Shown here in pieces: positions 35,251 to 45,869 of a DNA stretch of 64,000 nt. The stretch comes from Cryptomeria japonica (Eukaryota; Streptophyta; Pinopsida; Cupressales; Cupressaceae), in assembly GCF_030272615.1 (NCBI RefSeq), contig NC_081405.1:26926272-26990271 (forward strand), written 5' to 3'. Both the position numbers and the translations under genes were made by a program. The stretch's first letter is position 1. Each line of letters begins with the position of its first letter. Under the pieces are notes generated by a model, which was not told the origin of the DNA, did not search any database, and worked only from the letters and a program-made list of their open reading frames with translations.

Positions 35251-35386
35251 CCCAGGTACGTGGTGAATCAGGTAACTATGGGGGATTATGAGTGCCCAGG
35301 AAGAGTTTCCAGGTTTCTAAGCGAATTGTATGCCGCCTTTCGTATACTGAATCTTCGAAATGACCTCCTGCGTAAAAGATTTGATG
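35251..35386 (+). CDS. TSN: Translin exon (single internal exon)
   Basis: The 136-bp open segment encodes PRYVVNQVTMGDYECPGR, then a FLSEL..AFRILNLRND block and LLRKRFDG. The V-N-x-V-T-x-GDY, FR-LNL-ND and LRKR-DG pattern is diagnostic of translin, a nucleic-acid-binding protein that forms an octameric ring and, with TRAX, the C3PO RNase complex in animals. A TTTTGGCAG acceptor precedes it and a GTAGCT donor follows (phase 1, splitting the final Gly codon). No frameshift or stop is present, so it may be a working exon of a gene with very long introns; neighbouring exons were not found in the window. A retained fragment of a dead copy is the alternative. Confidence 0.8.
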
Positions 35387-35879
35387 GTAGCTTCTTTATT
35401 TTTCTGTACCAAAAATGCTTGATGGTTTCTAGAGTGGTATCTGCCTTTTCGATTCATCAAAGTGTGCTTTATATTTAATAGTTCCACAAAGTATCTAGTA
35501 TCCACAAAGTTCTTCTTAGATTCACATTCATCAATAAAAATGGATATAATTATAAGAGATATATGTTTGATATGGCTGCTTCCAAACAATTTGTAGGCGT
35601 ATATGCTTCTATGAGATTAATGGTTTTATCTCTTTCCATGTCTTGGAAATGAGGTTTCACGAATTTACCTTTTCTTGTAACCTGAGGAGTGAGGATTAAT
35701 GACAAGATTATTCACAATTCAGTATCCTTCTGTAGTTCACTTGCTCTATAATGAAATTACTTGCACAAGAGAAGAATATAATAGGAAATTCTTGATAATA
35801 TAATAAGACTTGACAATAGTTGATATATGATAATAATAGGCCACTTTGAGGTTCAACCTCCAAACATCCTCAATAAGAA
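35387..35879 (+). other. Presumed intron downstream of the translin exon
   Basis: It starts GTAGCTTC at the predicted donor. No gene or repeat boundary was recognised before similarity to the W family begins near 35,880. Confidence 0.45.
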
Positions 35880-36477
35880 CAAAATTTGCAACATGATTGA
35901 AGTTAAGCTTTTAGTCAAGTTCACTTTAACTACACACTGCAATTTGCAATCAACAAACTCCAATTGGTATGAACTTAGGTTCACCATTCATCAACAATAT
36001 TGTCTTCCATTCATTTAATTAAAATCTATCCTATGAGAAGTAGAGACCAAGAAACAAATTGGAATAGCACACAACATCAACAATCTCTTCAATGAAAAGA
36101 GTATGTTTATTACAACAAGTCTTGGCAACAATCTCTTTTCCTCCTACTCTACTTTTACTGCTAATTGCTTCTTTTACTAACTACTAACCTTTACAAATGA
36201 GAGTATCGATCCTAGTACAGAGGTCTCTTTACAATAAACGGTTCAGATTGAATCTCCATTCAATGGCCAAGATTTACATAATGAGACCCTAATTAGGGTT
36301 TGTTACAACAAACTCCTTTTCTTGACCAATGAGAAAATTACATTGATTTGGACACATCTCCATCTTGAATTCTAATCAATGAATGATGAGGTTAGGTATG
36401 CAAAATAATATTTGATGAGGTGCCATGTGTTACTTGCTCCACCTTTGGACGAATCTGATTCATTGTCTCTGGATGTG

Positions 36478-37996
36478 TGTCATGTCCCCTTCCTAAGACA
36501 GTTGAGCTCTAGCAGGATTAGTCTGTTGACAAGTTTCCCTGTAGGCTAATATAGTGGACAGGGGACTTATACAGTAGAACAGGAGACTTTGGGGAGGCAT
36601 ATGAGTCATTTCTGGGGTCTTGAGCCAGTTTCCTATTTTTTTGGGAGTGACTGTAAGCTCACCTGGAGCTTGGGGAAGTATAGTTGGCGACATTGAAGGC
36701 ATCCATAGTTGTTTTGGGACTGTCTCCTTGATTTTAGGGAGGTTCATATTTTTTAGGAGCAGACTGGCAGTCACTAGTGGACCCACTAGGAGGTCGAGAG
36801 GATTGGTAGGAAGGTAGTGGAGTGAATTTCAGTGGTCAGGGACAGTTCCTTAGTCTTTTAGAGGGATCCCTATTTTTTAGGGGAGACTGGCAGTTGGTAG
36901 TTCTACGCCCAGTCATCACCCTGGGGATCAGTGGCACCCTCAGTTTCAGTTTGGAGGTGATTGGGTGAGATTTCAGTGAATAAATTGAATATTTAAATAA
37001 TGACTTAATTGTCTCCATTTATTTAAATAAATGCCCAAATAAGCTTATTATATTATTATTAATAATGAAAGGGAAGTGGACCCCCTTGCAAGTAATGATG
37101 CCTAGAGACGTAACTTTGTCTCTTAAAAACAACTTAATCATTAATCACAAAGGCTTTCCTAAGAGGTGCGATTTCCTTCATGAGAGGGAATATGCCATAG
37201 AATCAACCTTTGAATATGCCAAAAAGATGCTCCCTTGGGAAGTTCGATCCATGAAGAAGATAAAGTGACTTTGGTTATGGATTTTGGGTTTTATTGAGTT
37301 CTTTTTTATGAGCAGCAACTTGGTCAAGCCATGAATAGGGTTTCAGCAGTGGATTTGGGCTTTTGAGAACGAAATCTCTTAGAAGTTTTGATGCCTACAG
37401 TTGTGCAAGATTATCCCAGGGTATCCCAGCAAGTAAAATCATTATTCCCAGCATTTTTGAGGGCAAAAGACAGTGGATCAGATTGATAGGAGTGCAGATT
37501 GAAGGAGTTTCAGGGCAGATCTGAAGCATTGGAAGCTCCACAGACATTTTCCAGCAGTAGACTATCCAGCCATACTCCATATTGCAGCCAGGAGCATCAT
37601 TACAAGCTGTGAGTGAGGGTTTTGGGAGCTAAATAAGGAGCTGATCAGACCTATATCAGGCTGTAAATGCAAATCAGTCCTTAAATCAGCCATGTATGCT
37701 GTCAATAATGCAAATCAGCCCATGTTTGCAGAAAGAGTATGTAACCCGCCCTTGCCCAAAATAGAAAAATTATATATTAGTCCTAAATTGTGTTAGTTTT
37801 CTTATTTTCTTTCAATTCCAGCATTAGTCTTTCTTTGTTGCATTTATTCCATTTGCAAGCATCAAAAAATTCCAAAAAAATCAGAAAACTCAAAAACAAA
37901 AAAAGACCAAACACAAACCTTCCCAAAATATTCAGATTTCACATCAGTAGTTAAAAATTCAGATTTCACATCAGCAGTTGGGGTTGGTATACTACA
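36478..37996 (+). mobile_element. Solo LTR of the TGTAATGTCCCC family, 1,519 bp, plus strand
   Basis: It starts TGTCATGTCCCCTTCCTAAG, like the X LTR start (TGTAATGTCCCCTTCCTAGG), and ends TATACTACA. A perfect 5-bp duplication ATGTG flanks it (36,473-36,477 and 37,997-38,001). It includes the region near 37,080-37,160 with GTGGACCCCCTTGCA and AACAACTTAATC that mirrors the X LTR at 52,500-52,560. No primer site or internal region adjoins it. Confidence 0.75.
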
Positions 37997-38001
37997 ATGT
38001 G

Positions 38002-39290
38002 CCAGTTTGGAAGAACGTGATTGGTTGGATGATGAATGGATTCCATCTCATCACTCCTCATGTAGATAATCACGACGTGTTTGTGATCGAGGCATATCTC
38101 TTGAGACTCAGAAGAACACAAGCACTATAATCTTTCTTTGCAACTTTAAACTTTTACCAAACTTTAATCTGAAAACTGAAAGATTTAAAAGATGCAACAG
38201 CAAGACCACAAAGCACAAGATTTTACGTGGAAACCCAACGTGGGAAAACCATGGTGAGAAATGCCACTATGATCTACTGTCCTAATCCGGCCTCACAATT
38301 GAAATTCCAATTACAAGATTTGCGGGCACCAACCCTAAGGAGTCACCAAATCTCTATCTATAAGACCATCAACTCTTACAACAAAGCAACTTCTCTTTTG
38401 AGTACCAACTCAAATATGAATTCAAAATAATTACGAATTGAAACAATAACCAATATCGTTTTCTTGAATTAAAAATTAACTGAAAGTTATTGTATCAATC
38501 TGAAAATCAACTCCTACAGTATCGCAGCATTACAACATACAGAAAGTGTATATTTTAGTTACAAAGTACGCTGAAGAATTGACATAGTCAAGATGCCTCT
38601 GTATTTCTGAAACAAATCTGCACAGTAAGATGTTCTGAATCTGGGTCAAATCTGCATTGATGTATACTCTGAACAAGATCAATACAAACTGATAAAAATC
38701 TGAATGCTGTCAATGTAGTTTTACAAACACCCAAAGGTCTTTCCAACTCAAATAATCACCATATGATTAAGATTGAATACTATCAAAAGAATTGTTAAAG
38801 CCAGTTATAATAAAATGAAAACGTATACCATCCAATCTGCCAAATTGCTCTTCATGCAACAGTAACTCTCTTACTGAAAATTGTATTATGTTTTCACATT
38901 TGAATCATCAGACTTATATCATCCGTACTGCGACTTTTCTGGCAGATTCATATATAATGTTGTCAGTCAAACTTCAATCTTTTAAAAATAGCCAATTCAA
39001 TGTGCTTTTTAATCGATCTCCACCAACTCACAAAGAACCTCGACATATAGCAAGCATATTTAAAAAAACTTCGAATTAGTGCTGTTGGTCAAGAAGGTTA
39101 TAACCGTTTTCTTTTAACTGCAGCAAGACTTCCTTATCACCGTACTTAGGGAAGTTATCCTTCATACGCGTCCTTTCAAAACACTTAATACGTATATCTT
39201 CAAATGCAAATGTAAATCTCTTTAATAAATTTGAACCAAACTGCTTCAGTTCGAATAACCATACTGAACACGTGTATGGGAAACAAATGG
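38002..39290. other. Unassigned stretch, probably inside W3
   Basis: The first ~60 bp resemble W0 near 3650 (GAACGTGATTGGTTGGATGATGA). The remainder, with ATTTTACGTGGAAACCCAACG near 38,220, looks like retroelement sequence, but no boundary or coding motif was found. Confidence 0.3.
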
Positions 39291-39298
39291 GTTCTAAC

Positions 39299-40343
39299 AA
39301 ATATCGGAAAATCGCCAAGGACTCGCCAAACTCGGTGAGTCCGAGTACGATTCATGCCCCCCGAGTCTGGCGAGCTCGGACTCGGACTCGTCCGAGTCCA
39401 GGGGGCGAACTCGCCAGACTTGCCGAGTTGGCGAGTTTGGCATAAATTCGCCAGACTCGCCGAGTCCTGTGCTTGGGACTCAGCTGACGGCAAGGCCCAA
39501 AAAAGGCCAAAAAAAATGCTTTTTTAAAAGTTTTTTAAAAATGAATAATCTCGTCTTTGTTTACTACAACCTCCGCTTGAGAATGGGAAAAATTAGGGTT
39601 ACAACATGCCCCTTGACCCCACCTTGGGGGCGCTGCCCCCAAACCCCTGTTGAAAAATATGGGGGGAAACTGCGTCGATAGAAGTAGGGAAAATTTAACC
39701 TCCGAGTCTGACACTGATTGGATTGACCAGGTAGTATAGAGGCTGAGACTATAGCCATGGCAGAGGAGGAGTGGAGAGCACAAGCAGAGACAGGAGATTC
39801 AGAGGTCGATAGTAACACAGATGTTCCTAATGTTGGTGAGCATGGCATGGTGTCACGGGGAGCAGCTATGGTTGTCGAATCATCCAAGACCTACCTTAGA
39901 TGCCTTCGTAGGGGGCCGGGGCCGGGGTGGGAGGGTGCAGGCTCCTCTAAGCCACAAGCTTGTAGTTGTATTTACCTTTGGTATTTGTATGGAACATTTG
40001 ATGATGATCATATGATAACATGGATTTTTTTATTCCATGAGTTTTGTAATATTGTATACATTTGACAATATTTATAAATCTATGTTTGTTATTTCGTTCA
40101 CCTACAATTTGCGTTTATGCTTATGTGATTGATGTATACTTGTGTATGTAATCAAATGAGTCGAGTTTGATGATGTTATTGTGTCTTTAAGGTGTATTCA
40201 ATAAAGGTTGCATGAAACAAATTTTAAAGCTTTAAAAATCTCTAAATTTCTTGAGTTTTTCACTTTCCCGAGTCTAGTCGAGTCTGAAGCCGAGTTTGAC
40301 TCTGAGTCTCGAGACCGAGCCGAGTTCGAGTCCCGTTTCTTTG
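39299..40343. mobile_element. hAT-like element d (1,045 bp)
   Basis: The flanks GTTCTAAC (39,291-39,298) and GTTTTAAC (40,344-40,351) agree at 7 of 8 positions. The left 170 bp are packed with ACTCG/CGAGTCCGAGT words and the right 90 bp with CGAGTC words. The core module at 39,590-39,715 is the reverse complement of that in element c. A 102-codon open frame (39,757-40,065, beginning MAEEEWRAQAETGD) lies next to the core; it could be the tail of a lost transposase, but it shows no recognisable hAT motif. Confidence 0.65.
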
Positions 40344-40799
40344 GTTTTAACCGATTTGAAACTGATGACTCCCAACGCATTGTTTTTACTTCCTAATATC
40401 ATTTGCCGTGAAGATTAATCCCCTTGTGAATGCAAAAAATAAAGTTGCTTCTTTTATGCTCAGATCACCAGAGCGATCATTGTGAAATAGAAAGAATGAA
40501 ATATTCAGACTATAAAAAATAGAACACTCTTCAAACTGTTTTTCTATATTGGGCAGATTATTATCTTCAAACATCGAGTCACAAAGGTAACATATACTAT
40601 GTGTTCATATTTAATGGCATAAATATTGGCATTCGAGAATCGCATCTGACCATTCTATATCTGTGTGCATATCTAATCTAGATTATTCAAAAAACCGATC
40701 AATATGTATTTAAAATATATGTAAAAACAAACATATTAACATCAATGACAATCAACTGTGACTAACAATTAGAACACCTTTATTTCACAATTTCAATGA

Positions 40800-41690
40800 A
40801 ATTCAAACTCAAAAAAGGTGGAAATTCTATGCACAAGGAAGGGTGGAATTTCGACTACCACAAGGAAACTAGGAAATGTGCAGTTTGCCTTGTAAATTTG
40901 GCCAAAAAAGGGTAGAAAAACACCCTAGACAAGGAAGGTTGGAAATTCGCTAGGCAGAGGGAAGAGTGGAAATTCACTAGGTAGAAGGAAGGGGTGGAAA
41001 TTCACTAGGTAGAAGAGTGGAAAATTGACCATGCGAAGGAAGGGGTGGAAATTCACCACATAGAAGGAAGAGTGGAAAATCAACCCTACAAGGAAGGGTG
41101 GAAATTTACACATGACAAGGAAGATTTCCACTTCTCATTTTTCACTCAATGCTTGATTTAAATCAGGAGTGGAAATTCGAACCTTACAAGTAAGATTCCA
41201 CTTTTACTGCTTTAAAATTTCACTTCCCTTTTTCATCATTCAAATTAGACCAAAGGTGGAAAAACGCACTAGACAAGGAAGGGTGGAAAATCGAACCTCA
41301 CAAGGAATGATGGAAAATCAACCCCTACAGGGAAGAGTGGAAAATCTACCCCTATAAGAAAGGGTGGAAAATCACTGCATAGAAGGAATGTTTTGATTTC
41401 CTTGTTTTTCATCCTTCTCTATTCCATTTCACTTGTATTGTTCATCAATTTGCTTGTAGAGTGGAAAATCAAAGCACAAAAGGAAGGGGTGGAAATTTGT
41501 GGTATATAAGGAAATTTCAGTTTTTCACCTTATTTTGCCTTGTAAATTTTCCTTTATTGTGGAAAATCAACCACCACAAGGAAATTTCCAATTTTCAATT
41601 GCCTTGAAACAAACTTCACCACTTAATACTTTGTTTCAACTATTCTCCAAAGGTTGGAAAAACGACCCCTACAAGAAAGGTTTCCAATTT
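40800..41690. repeat. GTGGAAA minisatellite array in W3
   Basis: About twenty imperfect units of roughly 30-40 bp share a core AAGGAAGGGTGGAAATTC followed by a variable C/A-rich tail (for example ACTAGGTAG or AACCCTACA). Spacing is irregular. The word GGAAATTCGCC also occurs in W2 near 58,740 and W1 near 61,915, so the array may have expanded from sequence already present in the family. Confidence 0.85.
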
Positions 41691-41973
41691 TCGCTCATCT
41701 TGACCTCTTTCCTGACAACTTTCCAACATGACAAAGTTTGACAACTTCTTACAACCTCTAGCAATTTGTCCTCAAACTCAATCCTAACACTCTACCACGG
41801 ATTCTAGACTCAAACCATGACCTACCCCAATGATAAGACACATCCCTCTCATAAACGGACGTTAAAGACCACGATCATTGCCAAGCTAAGCAAATCGAGC
41901 AAATCACCTACCCCAAAAAGCGAAAAGTGGGGGTCCTCATTTGTAATGGGCAATGTGTGAAAATGTCACAACA

Positions 41974-43010
41974 CTAACCACTAGTCAACCACACATGTCT
42001 CAATGCATTCTCTAGATTAAAGGCATAACACGCCTCTCCCATAAAACTAGCATTGTCCTCAATTATGATGATCTTAAGATGCTTCTACAGGAATGCTTCA
42101 TCCTTATTGCGTCTTTATTGGCAAGGTTCTTACATTTGATCAGATACTCAATAAATGTCCTTGTCTGCAACCTCTTAGTGTGTTTCAAAAGAATTTCCTC
42201 AAGTTTCAAAATTGTTCTACTCTCTTTATCAAGCTCTAGTAAGTATATATGAGTTGAAACCAAGGTTGCAAGAATCGTGACCCCTCCTCTCTTGGCACAC
42301 GTACTGGCATACCTGATACTAATACGGGTACGAAATGACACATATGCACGATTGGGAAACCGTTCAAGTCCTTACCCAAAATTAGGGCAATTTTAGAGCA
42401 GTGCTAGATACGTTTTGATTCAGCGTCTAAGTGTCCATCACAGTAAAAACATGCAAAATCTGTCACATTGGTTGCTCGAAAACTACTCAAGACACATCAG
42501 CGAAGTTGGAATGCTTACCAAGGAAGGCGAGATTGCAAAAGGCAAGTTCAATTGATTTCCAACGAGAATTATAGTTTCTACTTTTATTTTCTCGATTTTA
42601 TAATTATATTAATATGTAATACACTTATCATGATTTTGATATTAAAGTTTATATAAATTTCAATATTTTAAAATAAAATAAAATCACACTTAAATTTAAA
42701 TAAAAAAATTAAAATATATAGAATATTATATAATTTATCTATCAACAATAAATAATAGTTAAATATTTCAACATTTAAAGCTGAATATAAAACTCAAATA
42801 AAATATATATAAAATGTAACTCTTAACTATTAATCATTGTTAGTATATTTTTTAATTATATCTAATATATTAACAACGATTAATTGTTAAGAATATATAT
42901 TAAAGATAGTTATAAAATATATTAGCAATGATTAATTATTAAGAGTTATATATACTATATATAAAATATAACTCTTCACTATTAATCATTGTTAGTATAT
43001 TTTTTAATTT
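41974..43010. other. AT-rich stretch with internal repeats
   Basis: No gene. The segment at 42,823-42,860 (ACTATTAATCATTGTTAGTA) recurs at 42,976-43,005, with inverted relatives (AACAACGATTAATTGTTAAG, 42,871) between them. Near 42,257, AAACCAAGGTTGCA is the inverted partner of a sequence at 55,450-55,463 and may be one end of an old element enclosing Z. Confidence 0.45.
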
Positions 43011-43482
43011 TTTTTTCATTGGTCAACTCTTTTTGATTTGAGCTATGAACCAGTGCGACCACAATGGGGGACCCCATCCCCGAGATCAGGTCGAGGCATT
43101 AACACCTCCCCAACAGACTTTTGCAGGTCTCTTCCTCTTCTTCCTTTTTGTCCCCCCTGTCCATCCTCCTCTCCATCTTGCTCTCTATCTTCCTCTTTTT
43201 TCCTCCCCATCCTCTTTCTCTCTGCCTCTGTCTTCTTCTCCTCTGCATCCGTTTTTATCCTCCTTCCGCAACCACCACTGTCTAGTCGTCATCCTTCATC
43301 ACTTGTCCTTGACCACCTACTCTCTTACCTTTGTCTTGATCATTGAAACTTCCACCTTCAAACTCTGTCTCACTTCTGGCCCGTCTCTGATGCACAAATC
43401 AGCAAAACGCATTACTCCCATACCTTTGCCGAGCTATTACCATCCTTCCGCTGTCAATTGCCGTTCGTTATCCTCCATTGTT
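43011..43482. other. Pyrimidine-rich stretch
   Basis: CT-rich from 43,120 to 43,270. An open frame of 149 codons here is Pro/Leu/Ser-rich and best explained by composition. No gene is claimed. Confidence 0.4.
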
Positions 43483-43730
43483 CTATTAATATAATACTAT
43501 ATATTTCTATAATGGTCATCTTAGTTGTCATCTTAAGTTCTGTTTAGAGTCTCTTGGTCATTTTAAGTTCTGTTTAGAGTCTCTTGATAATCTTAAATTT
43601 TGTTTAGAGTCTCTATTTTTAGAGTCAGTTGTAACTATTGTTAACTGTTAGTTTCTATTAGAAATACCGTCTTTTAATCTCTATTAAAGGAGCTTTCGTC
43701 TCCTTTGTTTAATATCGAATTATCTGAACA
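43483..43730 (+). mobile_element. 5' LTR of Z
   Basis: It matches 55,028-55,241 across TTTCTATAATGGTCATCTTAG, TTAAGTTCTGTTTAGAGTCTC and CTCCTTTGTTTAATATCGAA. This copy carries an extra ~31-34-bp internal duplication. It ends CTGAACA before the primer site; the start is approximate. Confidence 0.75.
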
Positions 43731-43742
43731 TGGTATTAGAGC
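43731..43742 (+). promoter_or_regulatory. Primer-binding site of Z
   Basis: TGGTATTAGAGC directly follows the LTR, one base different from the initiator methionine tRNA site of copia elements. Confidence 0.85.
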
Positions 43743-43797
43743 GGGAGTAGGTCTAGGTTTGACTCCCTCATAGAGGAGGCTCAAGATTTTGGGAGGG

Positions 43798-45315
43798 TGA
43801 AAGATGCCAACTAGGATTTGGCTCTAATCTGATATGTTTGTTTCAATCTGAGACTTTGACCAGCGTATAGGTGTTTTGGATTTTTAAAGTAGTTTTGAGG
43901 TTTTAGTGTTTTGGAGGAGTTTTTGAATGATGCACCATAAAAACAATTACAAATAGAAACTAAACTAATTCTGAAAATTGAAATCAAATCTCTGATTTTT
44001 AATACAGCAATGCAATATGACAAAGATAACAATTTATTTCACTCAGAGTGCAAATTTGCATACCAGGTGTCCTGAGCCTGCGTGGTTGAGCCTCCTTATT
44101 TAACTGAAATTCAATATATGCTGAAGTAGGAGCTTCCTGACTGTGATAACAGCTCCAATTGACTTTATTGACCCTAGAATGAATTACTAAAAACAATTGA
44201 AGAGGAATTGTGCAAACCCAGATGGAATTCTAACTCCTTGCCAGGCGTGGCCCTCCAAGAATGAAGAATGTCCCTGTATTATTGAATGTGTTGATCACAT
44301 ACGACCTTATTTCTCCAGAATAACTTCTAATGTGCTGATCCTAATCACCAACAATGAATTTTAATGCAATTTGCTGATGTAAAACCCTTGCAATTATTTT
44401 CTACAATCTCTAGGTAAGATTTGGTGGTACGATTTGCTAGAATACGGTCTAATTTGCTGATAAGATCTTCCAAATTTGCTCAGACCTGAAATATAAGCTC
44501 TATAGTTGCTGTCAAACCCTGTAAACTTCTGATTTTTGGCCCCCAATGGCCTGAAATGAAGTTCTTTGTGTGCTGATATGTTGAACGGTGAAGGGGCTAT
44601 GTCCTAACTCCTGAAATCTGGAGGTTTTCGTTCCCAAATTTTCTCTCAGACCTTTGCCAAATATTGCAGACTTGCTGCCAAAACAATGAATAATGAATGC
44701 CCAAAATGGCCTCCAGCATGTTGCTTTATTGGCCTCAAACCCTAATTCGTTTTTTAGGGTTGCCTTGCATTTCTTTTTATTAAATTTTTTCTTTTCGTTA
44801 TGTCTCCCTCAACCCCCTTAGGCTCCCCTGTTAATAAAAGTAAGTTGTTTTTAAAAAACAACTTAGCTGATGTCTCCTAGGCATCATGGCACAAGTGGGC
44901 CCCAACTTGTTACTTTATTATAATAATATAAAGTAACATTATTATTATTTAGTTAGATCCATCTTAGGAAATATTAAATATTTCCCAAATAATTCATAAA
45001 ATTCTCCTCGGGTCTCAGAAATGAAATCTAACTGAAGATACTTGACCGAGGATTTTACCCCAATCTTGCAGGCGAACTGGTAGTGATCCCCTAAAAAGTA
45101 GGAATCCCCCTAGAAAGTAGGAAACTGTCTCCAAACATTTGGGAATGCTTAAAACGATCTTGCTCTGCTTTGTGGCCCTCCGGGTGGTCAACCAGACAAC
45201 TAGTAGTCCTCCCTAGAAAATAGGGATCCCTCCTAAAAATTAGGTACTACCTCTGAACATCCAAAATGGCTTATAAAGCCCCTGTGCCACTCCACAAGCC
45301 TCAGTTTGGGTTCCA
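43798..45315 (-). mobile_element. Left (3') LTR of X, truncated
   Basis: It is closely similar to 51,436-52,972 for ~1.5 kb, starting TGAAAGATGCCAACTAGG. The left flank GAGGG (43,793-43,797) equals the right flank of the other X LTR (53,057-53,061), so X is one insertion into Z. Homology stops at GTTTGGGTTCC; the last ~85 bp of the LTR are replaced by Y LTR sequence. Confidence 0.85.
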
Positions 45316-45869
45316 TTTTTCATCAAATACTGAACCTGCCAAAACAAGGTCCAAGGATATGGGGAAACAAGCTGAGAGAATGGCCCTGCCAGAAATAGTC
45401 ACTGAACTGAGCTGAGGAACCCTTGCCAAGAATAGCACCAAAAAAAGAGGGAAGACCAACTGCTCAAATTGACCTGTCAGAAATAGCCATCTGAACAAGC
45501 CTGCTGACATCCTGCTATAAATAGAACTGCTAAAATTAGTACTTACTAAAAATAGCATACTGCTAAAAATAGTAATTGTTTCCAAAGTGATTTTAACAAC
45601 ATTCTGAGCAATCGTCGTACTTACTAAAAATAGTAAGTTTGGAAAAAGTCACTTGATGCAGATGCATGTTGAACCATCCTGAAGCTCTCTGAAAACCCAG
45701 AAGGAATCCAAAATCCAAACTGTCAAACTCCCACATATAGCCCCTGAAAACACCAAAGAATCCTCCTAGAAAATAGGAAACCTTAATTTCTGCCCCCAAC
45801 TAGCCTATGGGCCTTCAAACTAGGGTAACGGCCAACAAAACTAATCACTGTAGAGAAGGGGACATTACA
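45316..45869 (-). mobile_element. 3' LTR of Y, truncated
   Basis: It matches 50,493-51,050 closely. Read on the minus strand it starts TGTAATGTCCCCTTCTC. Only the first ~554 bp of the ~2.18 kb Y LTR remain before the junction with X. The stop codon of the Y ORF lies within it. Confidence 0.85.

Larger units (their letters stand above)
35880..41973 (-). mobile_element. LTR-like unit W3 (W/P/Q family), minus strand, with insertions
   Basis: Segments 35,900-36,472 match W0 (AATTTGCAATCAACAAA, CCTAATTAGGGTTTGTTAC, ATGAGGTTAGGTA). The far end (41,930-41,973) is AAGTGGGGGTC...GGGCAATGTGTGAAAATGTCACAACA, identical in layout to the ends of W0 and W2. It is interrupted by a solo LTR (36,478-37,996) and hAT-like element d (39,299-40,343). 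The start of the unit on the left is not resolved. A possible target duplication base set is CTAAC at 41,974; its partner was not found. Confidence 0.55.

Noticed and set aside
43045-43494. Open frame of 149 codons
   Set aside because: Composition is dominated by Pro, Leu and Ser from a CT-rich tract; no start context, domain or relative was seen.
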